Positions 6,293-6,299 of a stretch of DNA of 6,299 bases are shown in pieces. This DNA comes from Candidatus Babeliales bacterium (lineage in GTDB: Bacteria > Babelota > Babeliae > Babelales > JANWKD01), in the NCBI GenBank assembly GCA_025451595.1, contig JANWKD010000091.1:1-6299 (forward strand), given 5' to 3'. How positions within the stretch are numbered: position 1 is the stretch's first letter; each line of letters starts with the position of its first letter. Made by a program: the position numbers and the translations under genes. Below the pieces are notes generated by a model, which did not search any database, had not been told where the DNA came from, and saw only the letters and a list, made by a program, of their open reading frames with translations.

Positions 6293-6299
6293 GGGATTT

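Noticed and set aside
1..6299. Mobile element, CRISPR array, tRNA/rRNA or defence system
   Set aside because: No transposase or integrase motifs, no terminal inverted repeats, no regularly spaced repeats and no RNA gene signatures were seen; the genes are ordinary chromosomal families.

Overview
The window looks like an ordinary chromosomal stretch of a Bacteroidota genome, most likely near Chitinophagaceae/Sphingobacteriia. The reasons are: a GldD-type gliding/T9SS lipoprotein, a DUF3109 cysteine-cluster protein, a Bacteroidota-style DUF7033 polysaccharide-deacetylase-like protein, low GC, A-rich leaders without Shine-Dalgarno motifs, and a perfect Bacteroidota -7 box (TAnnTTTG) before the plus-strand gene run. 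The family assignments come from recalled sequence motifs, not from a database search. The genus is not resolved.

Layout, left to right. (1) The window opens inside gldD on the plus strand. Its lipoprotein signal peptide is visible, but its start codon lies off the left edge. (2) gldD ends against two hairpins (603-655) that appear to terminate transcription from both sides. (3) Two minus-strand genes converge on gldD: a DUF2306-type multi-pass membrane protein (1179-1853) and a small, single-anchor, Lys/Glu-rich protein of unknown function (664-1140). (4) A 148-bp divergent intergenic region (1854-2001) carries a plausible plus-strand promoter. (5) A tight plus-strand run, 2002-5329, encodes a DUF3109 Cys-rich protein, a LutB-like [4Fe-4S] lactate-oxidation subunit and a DUF7033/polysaccharide-deacetylase-like protein, separated by only 22 and 27 bp. 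It is probably one operon. (6) A minus-strand EamA/DMT-family exporter converges on it and runs to the right edge, where its reading frame is still open.

How the genes may work together: the DUF3109 protein and LutB are both cysteine-rich metal or Fe-S proteins and are very probably co-transcribed. LutB would normally work with LutA and LutC to oxidise L-lactate, but neither partner is in the window. The deacetylase-like gene has no obvious metabolic link to them, so its place in the run may be simple co-transcription.

I found no mobile element, CRISPR array, tRNA, rRNA or clear riboswitch. The most notable observations are three consecutive genes that can only start at TTG, a 3 x 7-bp tandem repeat in the gldD signal-peptide coding region, and a LutB without visible LutA/LutC and with an altered second cluster motif. 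I did not find convincing evidence of an undescribed system.
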